Shown one piece after another: positions 10,783 to 22,257 of a stretch of DNA of 64,000 nucleotides. Each line of letters begins with the position of its first letter. Position 1 is the first letter of the stretch. Both the position numbers and the translations under genes were made by a program. The notes under the pieces are model-generated. The model saw only the letters and a list, made by a program, of their open reading frames with translations, searched no databases and was not told the DNA's origin. Source of the stretch: Dermatemys mawii (taxonomy: Eukaryota; Chordata; Testudines; Dermatemydidae); assembly GCA_007922305.1 (NCBI GenBank), contig ML677334.1:58806482-58870481 (forward strand), in the 5' to 3' direction.

Positions 10783-12656
10783 CTGAAAAAGGAAAACAAA
10801 TATTCTATAAACTGTTTTCATTATGAAATGTATATAATGTTCTAAACACAACTGTTCTCATTCAGTAATCTTCTGACTCACTTATTACTATTTGAAACTT
10901 TGAGTGCTTTGGGATATCACAATATTTAGCAATAAATAAAGCACAGAACACCATATAAGCAGTCAGAGTAGAAAACAATGACAAAGCATGTGTAGAAGCT
11001 GATGATATCAAAAAAACAGTATTAGCAAGAGAGCTTTCATTTTGTTATAACATTTGGAAGTTATTGTGAAAAGATGGCCACTCGCATGGGAAGACAGAGA
11101 CCAATGGAGCAGAACACAAAAACTTGGAAAAAGCCACTGAGTCTGTACTCAGTTACCTGACAGAATCATTACTTAAAGGCTTCTGAAGGGCTGTACAAGC
11201 CTGACATTCACTTAAGAAACAGAGAGGCCTGACACAATGATGGAGATTGTCAAAGGCACAAATAAGAGTTAGGCACCACATTCTCATTGCCTTTCAATGA
11301 GAGTTGGGTATGTAGCTGCCCTCTCTGCCATCCAAAATCTCCTCCAACAATTATAAAAATCAGTGATTCACGTAAGAGAATAAAAATAGGAGTGTATTAT
11401 AATCTAAAGCCCTTATTAACTGCTCAGTCTTTTCTTTGGGAAATTTAAAAAACAAAAACTATATATTCAATATTATCTAATTATTTTTAATTAAAAAGAA
11501 AATCAAGTGCCTGCTGCAAGATCCTAAGGCAATGAGGAAGATAAAACCTATAAAATTGGTGAAACTAGTTAATCCGAGCATGTGAACTAGAGCACAATTT
11601 AAACCTTGAGTATTTTTTGTTTTAATATCTAATAACTTTTTAAAGAAGAAATATTTGAATGGGTTACTACAAGAAATGACCTATATTTTTATTGTGTCAT
11701 GTAATGTTACTACTTCTCTGATGAGATTTTGCATTATTTCATTTAGTAATCGAAAGAAAAAAATCAGTACTGGAAAAAAGTGCTAATTTAAAATTGCTTT
11801 GGGAAAAGTCTATTTCATGAATTGTATTTCAGATCATTTTGAAATTTTCACTGCATCAAATATATCCCAAGGCAACAACAAGAAGAATGGAAATAACAAA
11901 ATAAGTAGAAGAAAAAGTTAACAGCCTGACCTTTAATTAGCCACTATTTTGAAAATGCCCTATTTGCTGATATAACAAAAATGTTAGTCTTCAAAAATAG
12001 AACATCTACTCAACCCACAGTCACATACAACCTATGTACATATCAACAAATATCACCCAGGCTTTATAAAAGAATTTAGAAATTAGGAGTTTTCAGGAGT
12101 ACTAGTAGTTATTCAGGTATATTGTACTGTGATGATACTTGTTAATGTTGATTTTTATTTTAAAGAAAGAAAAATGAATCAATAACAAATTTGTTTAAGA
12201 TCATCATGTTAATTGTAAAGCTCTCTCATATGCATTTTCCCCCTTTTATTATAATACATGTATTTTTATATGTAATTATTGACAGTTAAAAATGAGCAGC
12301 ATTTTAAAAAAATTAACAGGGTTTATTAATAACAACACCAAAGGTTATCCTAAACCCAGTGTTTTATTCTACAACAGAGACAATCTTTAGGAGAAGTTAT
12401 TAATAGTGATCACAAAAAAGTTCAACTTCTGGATTTCTAATAAAAATTTACAATATGCAACATAAATATTATTGTTAAGTAGAACTGGTAGCTATACCTG
12501 CAATTAAGGTTTCCTAACACTTTCCATTATAAGACCCTATTCTCAGCTGCTTATAATTTTGCCAAACTTTAAACAGACCAAAATTTTTCCTGCTGGGCAT
12601 TAGCTGCTTCAGTGAACGAGACTAGAGAAAAATACATTGCTTTTCCCATGCATGAC
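10783..12656. other. AT-rich intron
   Basis: No exon, RNA gene or recognisable mobile element is seen. It contains several A/T runs only. Confidence 0.5.
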
Positions 12657-13149
12657 TGTGCTCTTCAGGGTCCAGTACAAACTACAGAGCAGACTTGAGT
12701 AGGGTGCAAAAGTCTAGAGTTTACTGAAGCACTTTCCCACAGCCCACCTTGACAAGGGTTCACTACAGAAGTCTCATTAGGCCCAACAGGTATGTCCCAG
12801 GCAGCACAGACAGCCCAATAATCAATAGGCCCTGCAGGCCAGACAGCCCAGCTGTCCTTTTTGTAGTAAAGCAAAGAAATAGTGCCCAAAACAGACTCAA
12901 CAGTCCTGTGTCAGGCTCACCTTCCTCTAGAGGGCTCTGGCTGTGCAGAGGTTCTGGGCTGGTCCTTTCTTCAGGGAGCAAAGGATAAGACATTTACTCT
13001 CCTCCCTGAGCAACCCACTAGTGAGCTGTCCTCGCCCCCTCTTACCTGCCCTTTCATTACCTGACAGCAAGTGTAGATGTAGCTGGGCAGGGTTGAGTGT
13101 GCCTACAGCAGCTCATTAACCTTTGCTGACAGTGTGAGACTGGTATACA
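12657..13149 (-). mobile_element. Candidate solo LTR or LTR-like repeat
   Basis: The segment begins tgtgctcttca and ends atcatcaca, so on the minus strand it would run TGTGATGATG to GAGCACA, with TG/CA ends. It is GC-richer than its surroundings. I see no exact target duplication and no clear promoter or poly(A) signal, so the assignment is weak. The overlapping open frames are not convincing genes. Confidence 0.3.
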
Positions 13150-13464
13150 TCATCACACCATGTTAAAAAAAAATCTTACAACCTTTTCTCTGTTTTGGAG
13201 CAGGGACTTGAAATTTGACAGGGAGACATATCTTTTGCTGCTTCTGTGAAAATCCTCCATATTTGGACAACTTTATAAGCCTCTGAAAATTAAAATTCAC
13301 ACATGCTCAGTAGAAGTTTATTAGAATTTGACAGCATTATTCTCCAAAGATTCTGTCCATACTGAGCATGCTGCATCTCCATAAGGCTCCTACATCATGA
13401 CCATGCTTAGCATGCTCCATCTGCAGAGAGCGACTTAGTTCTGCCTTGAATAATACTTAGAACT

Positions 13465-13530
13465 GCCTTGAGTGCAGGGGACTGGACTAGATGACCTCTC
13501 AAGGTCCCTTCCAGTTCTATGATTCTATGC
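13465..13530 (+). mobile_element. CR1 retrotransposon 3' end
   Basis: Contains gggactggactagatgacct, ctcaaggtcccttccagttc and the diagnostic terminal repeat attctatg. This is the conserved 3' end of CR1 LINEs of sauropsids. Only the 3' terminal portion is present, as expected for a 5'-truncated insertion. Confidence 0.9.
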
Positions 13531-14825
13531 TCCATTCTGGGGCTGGGCAGGATTATCCCTCCCAATTGCTCCTCCCAGCTGCCGTGGCACTTGGGATAGG
13601 TACTGTGAAAATGGAGACTCTGTCCTGTGTTCTTAATGTTTCTGCTGGTGGTGCCCGGGCAGCAAAAAAGAGGAGGAAGAAGCTGTCTGACTCAAAAGGT
13701 TGAGAAGAAGAGAGAGGATAAGAGAAGGAGCTGAAGGATTATGGAACACAATAGTAAAGTTCCATTAAGTCGCAGACTAACATATCTAAATCCATGTTTG
13801 ATAGTTATGTTACAACCTAGGATCCCTAAAGATGCTATAAATTACTGTTATTCCATCTGAATGTCCCACAGGGGTCCACCTGCATGGAGGTGCATGTCCA
13901 CAACATTTGAAATAGCTAACAAAGCTAAGCAAACTTTTTCCGCCCATATTATAAGATTTTTCATTGACATTAAAAGGTAAAATTTTCTCTTGCAAGTCCA
14001 GTGACTCTAATAATTCAGGAGTTGGGCTTTATGTATCATGAACTATCTGCAATCAGCACAAACTAAGTTGTAAAATTCTCTGCAGAAGCTCACTATGTGG
14101 TCTTGGAATTCTAATGCACAAGCACTTATGGCAGCTATGGAAGTAGAAAAGGGCTAAACTTTTTCATATTGATCTTCATGGAGAAAAAATATCAATACTA
14201 TTCACACATCCAACAGTGGAACAACAACTAAAATTTGGAAACTGGAAAGCACTGGAAGATAATATACTAGGTAAGCTTAATGAAAAAAGAGAAAATTATT
14301 GAAACACTGAAGACAAAAGCAGGATGATAGCATAAAATGTTTTGTTGAATTTTCCAGGTAAATATATTTCTGGAACTTCATAAATTGTTTTTAAACATTA
14401 ATACTGCAAGTACCATTAAATATCTGAGAAAGAGAGCCACAATGTCTTTAGATGTAAAATCAGTAGCCTGAATTCCTCTGTATCACATTTAAAAGAATTA
14501 CAAAAAAAGGTATACTACAAAATGTTGTAATGCTAAAAATGCACAATTTTTAAACACTTTTCTTTTTGGGTTACAAAATGTGAAGAATGAACACTATTAG
14601 GTATACATGCATCTTACAGCAACTATTGATAAGGAACACTAAGGCACATTAGAACTAATGTAAGCAGAAAACTCCTGTATTTAGTGCACCTCTAAGGTTT
14701 CATCTTTTGCATGCAGTATATGGAACAGCACTTTGGCACTGGCAACAGATGGCAATTCTAGAAGTGCATGTCCCTAATTAGGACAAAGATTTTAGTAAAA
14801 ACATCCTTGCATCATTTCTATTTAC
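13531..14825. other. Intron sequence without recognised features
   Basis: Ordinary AT-rich intron. The short frames on both strands show no family similarity. Confidence 0.45.
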
Positions 14826-15046
14826 CTTTTCATGTTCCAGCAATACATCCTTCATAGCATCACCCTCAAGATTCAGCTTTTCTTCCAGCAGAGGGCTGTA
14901 TTTCTTCATGAAGTCTATATCCTCCTGAATCCTTCCATTAGCTGCCTCTACCTTAAATACTTGGGCTTTTACCTGTTGTAGCTGACGATTTGCACTGTCA
15001 AAATGCCACTGTAGTTCTGAGAGATCTTGAGTACAAATCTCATGTT
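14826..15046 (-). CDS. Coiled-coil gene, visible exon 5
   Basis: On the minus strand the acceptor is ctttttttaacag and the donor is GAAAAG followed by gtaaat. Two bases (AA) complete the Glu codon begun by G at the end of the exon at 28343. 73 codons follow and end in phase 0. The peptide has LSELQWHFDSANRQLQQVKAQ, then a helix with IQEDIDFMKKYSPLLEEKL. The perfect frame join across a 13-kb intron shows that nothing else coding lies between these two exons. Confidence 0.9.
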
Positions 15047-15639
15047 CTGTTAAAAAAAGAAGTGAGCCAAGTAGTATAAAAATATGAACATTTGAGTAAC
15101 ATTACACATATTTAATGAGCTTATAAAATATGTTGCTAAAATAATTGCAAATATTTTATAAAGTTTGCTGTAAACCCTACTTTTTAAGGGTGAATAAGAG
15201 AACATGCATTACAAAACACTTCACTAAAAGTTTTATTAAATGAAGACCTGTTCAAAAATTGTGCTTAATAACACACAGTACATTACACTAACAATCCGTT
15301 AAACTGAAAAGCAGTTTACAAGGAAGGAAAGGTGAGCAAGAGGGCAGGTCTTGTTTGCCTGGAGCTCACCGCCTATTCTAAGAATTTCTGACAGCTTTCT
15401 TTTTTATTGTACACTTTGGCTAAGCATTAGATACATATGTTCTTAAATCCAAAATTAGATTCATTGCGGAAAGCCACGTGACTGGTTTTCAATATATTTA
15501 CCTCTAGTAGGCAAGTGGGAGACACCACTGATTTGGTTTATTTAACATCCTACACATATGCACATCATGTGTCACTTGAAGGCTTATTATGTCTACTTTT
15601 AGATAAGAATGATGTGGAGCTGTCAAATGATCTCAGTAC
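15047..15639. other. Intron sequence without recognised features
   Basis: AT-rich intron at the 3' side of the decayed 15.6-19.9 kb element. Confidence 0.45.
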
Positions 15640-15899
15640 CATAGAAAGAGGGATAAACAATGACCTCATCATCATCAAGTTAAACATTTAATGACCACTT
15701 TGAAATATTTGCATTCATTTTGGTTAATGACTGTTTCAAAACATAAAATTGTATTTGTGTGTGACCTCAAAACATCATAACAACTATCTAAAAGGAAAAA
15801 CAAAATCAAATAATAAACTTGTACAGGTATCATTGAAATATAACAGCACTGATGACATTTCCAGACATCATCATCATCTTTTCCATCTTTATGATCTCT

Positions 15900-17557
15900 G
15901 TTAAGAATACAGGAGTTACCACAGTCTTCATTGCCTTGGCACGTGCACAGTTCTGTGACTACAGACACAGTTGACCTGGCAGTGACCCTTACTTACATAG
16001 GCAGAAATAACATCTTGTAGAAGCTCAGATGCCACTGGGCCATTGACGAATACAAAAGTAGTTCATCATCCACATTTTTCGATCAAAGTCACAATGGGTA
16101 AACCAGATATTGGCTTACTATGTGCAAAGACATCCACACCTTTGCCAACATTCTCTTTTGGCATACTCTTGAAAACCATCCCCACTTCTTGTTAGGCTTC
16201 TTCTTTCTCTAATAACTTTTGCATATTCACCCAGGACATGTCTTGTGGGGGCCCAGCTGACAGATGCTGGCTTCTTTCTTGTCAGTCCTACAATCCCACA
16301 GCTACCCTTTAAGTGTTTAATGATAGTTTTCTCTGTTCCCACAGCACCTCATATTCCAGTGAAAAAATAAGGAGTCTGATGCACAGCAAATTTCCCAGAT
16401 TCAAAGGCACTGTGTATTTTTGCAAGGACATTTTACATATTAAGATTGTAGCTTGGTATCTGCCTGGAATAGCTGGGCCAACTTGCAGTAAAAAAAAGTC
16501 TGTAAACATGGCATGCTGTGTGTGTAGGTGAAGTTTCCAATCACCCTCTTGCTCTGCATGGACATTTAGAATACCTACATAAAACAGAGAAAATGATCCC
16601 GGAACCTGAATGTAGGAGACTGGCCATACCCCCATGCCTGAAATTCTACCAATAATGGTTACAGCATACTCAAACTCTTCAATGACATGTTGTAGAAACA
16701 TAGTGTCAGCTAATATTTGCCAGACAAATGCTGGATCTACACATGTACCTCCTCCCTGCTCACACCATTTAACAAACGAATAAACATTCAGAGTACTTAG
16801 GGCCTCAGATACTAGAGTCAAGCCACACAGACCATGGTTGAATTGCATTCCAGTAAGCACTGGATCTGTAGTACAAGCTGCACACACATCTGAGTCAACA
16901 AGTAGGTCTAGCAATCCAGTATTTCCCCAGATTTTCCAATATATGCAAAAAACAGCATAAGTTGTGAAAATCACCCAGGTGAATGACATTAGAACCAAGT
17001 TCATTTGGGACAGTCCTTTTCACTTGCTGACCAACAGCACACAGCTGCTGTTCCATGGTCTGAAGAGCATGCTGCTGTCCAACAGCTGACAACATTTCCT
17101 TACATTTCAGCATTACAGTACAGATGGTGGCCATGGCAGGTGGCTTGACATCCACAAGAGATACATATGCAATTGCTGTGTAGGTGCTCTTCTTTGTTGC
17201 AAGCCTGAGGTTGAAACCAGTCCAAAATGGAATCGCCTGAGTATGACCGATATCAACATCATTTGCTATTGACAGGACACCATGAACTAGAAGTCTTAAA
17301 AGACTCCAGGAGAGATCTCTGATAGCGTTCATTTGTAGGTGACATGAGTTTATTTTCTCAAGTACTTTCTCATGGCAAGTTGTTTCTGGTTTTCCAAAGG
17401 CTGTGCACTGAATAAGAGACTCTGATTGCCCAGTGGGAACAAGTGACTTTTCTTTCCCACACTTCAGTGATATTTCTTGTGATGTTGAATTATTTGCAGG
17501 CTGTTCTTGAAATTCCACTCTAGCCATTGAATGGCTGGACTGTATTCTTTCCATCAA
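15900..17557 (-). pseudogene. C-terminal half of the decayed element
   Basis: Three frames cover this stretch in order. The first (17557-16895, 220 codons) holds [10 protein letters not shown] near its start, then a central block with [44 protein letters not shown] and [16 protein letters not shown]. The second (17004-16309, 231 codons) takes over by a -/+ frameshift near 16.9 kb with [44 protein letters not shown]. The third (16342-16118) holds MGTEKTIIKHLKGSCGIVGL and SWAPTRHVLGEYAKV. Further down, 16140-15955 reads SKPISGLPIVTLIEKCG, two stops, then TTFVFVNGPVASELLQD. Long open stretches with few breaks suggest the decay is moderate. Confidence 0.65.
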
Positions 17558-18310
17558 TGATCTCTTCCTAGGTGTCTATATTATCATCTCCTTCCTGGAT
17601 GAGATTTCCACCAGCATGAAGTGGTACAATTCTATTTGGAATGAACACACCTCCCTGAAGACTGTCTACTCCAGACTTTGCAGCATTAGTGATGAACTAC
17701 CACTGCTTACCACAGCTGATTCAGAATTCATGAAGGTGTAGTATGTCAATTAAACTGAGAGATCTCAACTCATGGTGTAGTTGTCCAGCAAGGCTTATGT
17801 GCAGTGGTATAATAATATTGGAACTGTTAAATATCATTCACTCTGTAACTGAGAGGGACCTTCCTTGAATGTCTTCTGAAGGATGATACTCATTGCTGGT
17901 TGAATTATATGCCTCTTTATCAACCAAAGAACAAACTCCTGCACAAACTGAGGTACAAAAGTAGCTGACCTCTGTAAAATACAATCAGCTGGCTTTGGAT
18001 AACAACCTGAGGCTTTAATTTTGTCTATTTCAGACCAAAGAATTTAAATGGCATTATATAAAACCACTAGTTCATTTGAAAGCTGCTCATCAGGCTCACT
18101 GGCCAGAACATCCACAAAACATTTGGCTGACTTAAATTTCTGTTTCAGATTACTAGCAGCCTAAATCATATTAGCTGATAGGATTATGCTGCACAGAACA
18201 ATAGTAGATTAGCTTTGGCTGTCTTGTCCATGCAACAAAATTGTAGAATCATAGTATTATTTTAATCTTGGCTGTAATTTGCTACTTGAAGGAACAGAAG
18301 TTTGACACCA

Positions 18311-19125
18311 TGTAGAGTCATGCACAAGGGTTTATTATGCACAGCGCTGGCAGTGTGTCACTTCTCTTATTAGGCTCAGTGAAACACGGCTAAACAATTG
18401 ATGACAATGGATTAGATAGGGTGCCGATGGGCAGAGAGAAGTGATGGGGCAGAAGTTCCTGAGCCCCTGTGTAGGTTCTAATAGCAAGACAAAATTAGCG
18501 CAATAAGCCAGTAGTCTAAAAGATTACATAATGGATCTGCCCATAGCTCAGGTTAACATGTTTTCTAATATACAAGTGTTATCCCTCAAAATTCTCCTCT
18601 TGCAATGTGTAACTTAAATTCTGATTTCAGATTCATAGAAATGACTATGGCTCTTTCTAGACAGCTTGGCCCACGGGTACACTCCTATAGGGTATTAAAG
18701 CAAAAAGAACAGTACACAGCAACGACAATCGAATATGGTTTACCAATGCATTTCTGCAAAGTAGGACTGGTTTGTGAGGAAGGATGCCATAACTCATGCT
18801 ATCATGTTAGGCCTCTCCCTGAAGTCTGGTTGACATTCGGGGAGTAAGTACCGTTATCTCTTCCTTGATCAGGGAGCAGACTTTAAGGCTCCTCTCAGTG
18901 AGTTATGTGTCTATAACTCATGATAAGCCTCCCAAATACTGCTCTCCACCTGGAGTTATGCAGTCTCAGCTTCTTTTATATATAGTTAAAACAAACAGTT
19001 GTTTCCTGCTAATCCCAGCCTTTCTTTGGCCATTGTAAACTAGGCCTCATGCCTCAGACCAGGCCATGGACTATGGGCCTATGTGAAAGATTCTTAACAG
19101 ATACTGTGGTCAAGATCTTACATAC
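18311..19125 (-). mobile_element. Candidate solo LTR inserted in the decayed element
   Basis: The block interrupts the reading of the surrounding family. On the minus strand it carries a TATATATAAAAG promoter-like box (about 18985-18970) and then, some 640 bases on, AATAAACCCTTGTGC (about 18340-18322) just before an end in CTCTACA. This is the U3-R-U5 order of an LTR. The end at 18311 is fairly clear (tgtagag on the plus strand); the other end is uncertain and no target duplication was found. The plus-strand 80-codon frame at 18605-18847 is incidental. Confidence 0.45.
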
Positions 19126-19346
19126 ATATTACTGGGATTTTGGCCCCTTCACTACTGGAATAGCTTCCAGTTTCTACATCTTAGGGAAATAGGGCTTTAG
19201 ATCTTTGTAGCAGCTTGGACTGGAGAAGAGCCTTCTTGTTGTAACAAAGATCAGTGTCTGCCTCTCCAACCAGCTGATGAAATGCAATGTCACAAGGTGA
19301 CTGTAATGCTGCAGTGTAACTAGATGATTTTGATTTAAAATTAATT

Positions 19347-19859
19347 TTACTCAATGAGGAATAAAAACATGCTGTGGGATAAAATGCATCCTAAACAATA
19401 GTCTTCCACCAATATTCTGTGCAAAATGTCATCATCTCTTCTTTGAAGTGCAGTCTCCTTTTGATTGGTTGCACTCTCAAATGTTTGTATTTTAAGAAGC
19501 TTATCTTTCTTGCGTGTTCTCAAGCAAACAATGCAAGAGAACCAGTTGCTGGAGAACATGCTTACTCTGGTGGCTACAGATGAGAGAGAACATGATGATT
19601 TCTGATCAGATTCAAAGTCTGTTTTCTTCCAGTATTGAATACAACAGTGACATGCCAAATTCAACTTGCTTTTGTACTTCTGAAAGCAACTCCAGTGATA
19701 GAGTATTGGTGGTACATCTTCTAAACTAAAAAACTCCTCCAGTAGCTGCCAATACAATTCATATTTCCTGATTTCTGCTGTCAGCATCACAGAATTCGGT
19801 CCAGCTTTTGACAATTTTGCATTCTTGTGATTTTTTTTGACAAATAACACATTTTTCAA
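19347..19859 (-). pseudogene. N-terminal Cys/His region of the decayed element
   Basis: 170 open codons. A CxxC pair (SCIVCLRTRKKDKLLKIQ) is followed by a segment FESATNQKETALQRRDDDIL. In related proteins this layout is CxFC, then ASTFxxxxxVRxCAxxLxDxxLLAKL, then HxxC, which looks like zinc binding. A preceding HWSCFQKYKSK gives the H-x2-C half of an earlier finger. The downstream HxxC of the second finger is not intact. After the stop at 19347 the minus strand continues in another frame with LLQSKLLQRSKALFP (about 19240-19180), which fits the next part of the family. Confidence 0.55.
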
Positions 19860-19860
19860 A

Positions 19861-20999
19861 ATTTCATGAGAGTCTTTTTCTCTCCGATGTAAGCTTTAAG
19901 GGGTTTGTATCTTCCAGGTTTTCATATACTGTAACTTCCTTCTAGAGGTAAAATTCCCAAAATATATTGTTAGAATTAACACTACCACTACTACCAGTTT
20001 TCATCCAGTAAAAGTATACAGACTTGTGTTAGATTAGCTATAAATTAGCTCTATATGCGAATATCACAATTGCCATTTTTGTTTAGTGAGCATTTTGACT
20101 GAAACCCAATGTGTGGCTGTTTATTATCATTTCTATCGCCACTACTGACTTGTACATAAGTGATACTGAATTAAAAAGATGGTTTATAAAATATTTCAAA
20201 AGGCTAGTACTGCATGCATAGGCAATTACAAATTAAAACTCTCTCATAGACAGACTAGACACTACATTGTATGTACAAAAAACTTGCAGATGGAGAAGCA
20301 TTACATTAGGAATTCACATATATCTAATCTACCCACTATGTCTCATAAACCATGGGCACACAATTTACTGCTCTGGTAAACAATCTTCAGTATGGCTGTT
20401 TGGTCAGCAAATTTCAGTTGAAAATATAGAAAGCTATTATAATTATTTGTGAGATAACACTGCATATTCTTAATTGTGAAGGTAAGACATTTCACATAGT
20501 ATATTGCAAAATGTTGATATCTGTCATTTTTACTACATGCTAAATAGCCTTACTTCTAGGGGAAAAATACTTGCCCATCCAAAACAAATAAAAATCTTTT
20601 ACTACATTGTCGTTTGGTAGCTTTGACCAATAAGCACCATATTAAAGTGTTGAAATTAACTTAATCAGTGAAAACTGAAGTCATAGTCACGTTGCAACGT
20701 TTCTGAAACTGTGCAAAAAAACCTGATACCTTCTTATTTTGGGCATCATTGTTTCACATCACCTACAGACTTATGAAACCACTTGACAGCTCCACATCAT
20801 ACCTCATCTAAACATACATAAAATGAGACTTCAAATTATATAAGATGTGGGTGTGTGTGAGGTGTTTACATTAAACTCCAAAAATATTGCCCTTTTTGGA
20901 GAACTGCTACATGCTTATAGTACAACGAGCAATTATTTTATGCAGCATGCATGAAGCCCACATGACAAAAATAAAATGAGGTTTGCCAGAAGCTGGGAT
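19861..20999. other. Intron sequence without recognised features
   Basis: AT-rich; no exon or repeat family recognised. The two plus-strand frames near 20.2-20.45 kb have no support. Confidence 0.45.
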
Positions 21000-21150
21000 T
21001 GGACAACAGGGGATGGATCATTCAATAATTGCCCTATTCTGGTTATTCCCTCTGAAGCATCTGTTCAGATGCTGTTGGAAGACAGGATACTTGCTAGATG
21101 GACCATTGATCTGACCTAGTATGGTCATTCTCATGTTGTTCTTCTCGGTC
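21000..21150 (+). mobile_element. CR1-like 3' end fragment
   Basis: Contains ttattccctctgaagcatct, ggaagacaggatacttgcta and gatggaccattgatctgacc...tagtatggtcattctcatgtt, the same 3' consensus as the fragment at 8300-8450 but closer to it. Confidence 0.7.
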
Positions 21151-21224
21151 TTCTAAGACTCTGTGATAAAAATTAAGTTAATCTGTTGAATACTTTTACC
21201 ATTAGAATCAGCCAAAACAGAGGA

Positions 21225-21450
21225 AGGATGGTTCACGGTTATGATGTGAGGCTGGGATTTGGGAGACCAAGGTTTAATTTCCTGCTTTGTCCAGAGTTCC
21301 TGTGTTACCTTGAGCAAGTCACTTAGTCTCTCTGAGCCTCAGAGCCCCATTTGTAAAATGAAAATAATAGGTCACTATCTCACAAAGATATTCTGAAGAT
21401 AAATACATTACAAATTATGAGCCACTCACATACTGTGGCCATGGGGGCCA
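21225..21450 (+). mobile_element. MIR-type (CORE) SINE
   Basis: Reads ...ggtttaatttcctgctttgtc, cttgagcaagtcacttagtc, tctctgagcctcagagcccc, atttgtaaaatgaaaataat, the conserved CORE/MIR word order, followed by a 3' part with gagccactcacatactgtggcc. It is derived from tRNA but is not a tRNA gene. Confidence 0.8.
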
Positions 21451-22257
21451 GAAGACAATAATACAAATAAAAATAAATAAATAAGTGCATAAAAAAGAGG
21501 TAGCCAAAAGCAAGTGATGTGGGTCTCCCTAATTCACAGAACTAAAACACCTGATAAAATTTAGTAGCCATGAGGACTTTGTCTACAGTTAAGACATGTT
21601 GTAAACGTTTCCCAGCAATGCTAATGCCGGTTCAGTTGCAACAATATTGGAAACAGTTTTAGCATTGGGACACATGGGCATACTCAGGTAAGTTAAGCCA
21701 AACAAATTAAAATGAAATGCATTAGCTAAAGTGCACTATACCCACGTGGGTGCTCTCATTTCAGAAATAAGGCAGCATTCATTCAATTCAGCTTAATTCA
21801 CTCACTTCAAATTCACATCTTTAGTTAATTTGGCGTCATTTTCTTGAGTATCCCCAAGTGGAAAAGCTATTGGTGTGGTCACTGTCTGCTACAGGTGTTG
21901 TTAACACCATGTTATTTAACCCTGCTCAGAAAAAGTTTACTCAGTATATTATTACAAAAATGTTGGTAGTAGCTGGTGCTCTGACTAGAACAGAATATCC
22001 AGTGGTACCAAGCTGATGGAAATGAACACATTTTATCAACTGGGGAATAAGTTTAGAAAATGTCGCTACTGTAGCAGACCACATAGAAGGCCTTGGAAGT
22101 GTCAAATAACATTTGGACTCTGCTGAGCAGGATTCCTGTAAGGAATACTGGCCTGATCAGTGAAGTCAATTGAAAGAGATAACTCTGCTTTGTAAGACAT
22201 CATGAGGGAAAAACATATTAAAAAAACTTAATGTGTCTTTTTTAAAAATCAATTTCA
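21451..22257. other. Intron sequence without recognised features
   Basis: AT-rich with an (AAATA)-like run near 21465-21485. No coding evidence. Confidence 0.45.

Larger units (their letters stand above)
15640..19860 (-). pseudogene. Decayed copy of a large uncharacterised metazoan repeat-protein family, possibly a mobile element
   Basis: Read on the minus strand, scattered blocks line up in one order with a protein family I know from fish, amphibians, corals and other animals as multi-copy uncharacterised proteins. The blocks are an N-terminal Cys/His region (19859-19347), a degraded centre (19346-17560, interrupted by an LTR), and a C-terminal half in two overlapping frames (17557-16895 and 17004-16309), continuing through 16342-16118 and 16140-15900. 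Recognisable words include [60 protein letters not shown] and TTFVFVNGPVASELLQD. Many stops and shifts break it. No reverse transcriptase, DDE or tyrosine-recombinase motif is visible. Family members elsewhere have, by my recollection, a PIN-like Asp-rich C-terminus; that part is not preserved here. Function unknown. Confidence 0.65.

Noticed and set aside
21225..21450. Possible tRNA gene
   Set aside because: The sequence follows the MIR-type SINE order; no cloverleaf with intact anticodon arm was seen.
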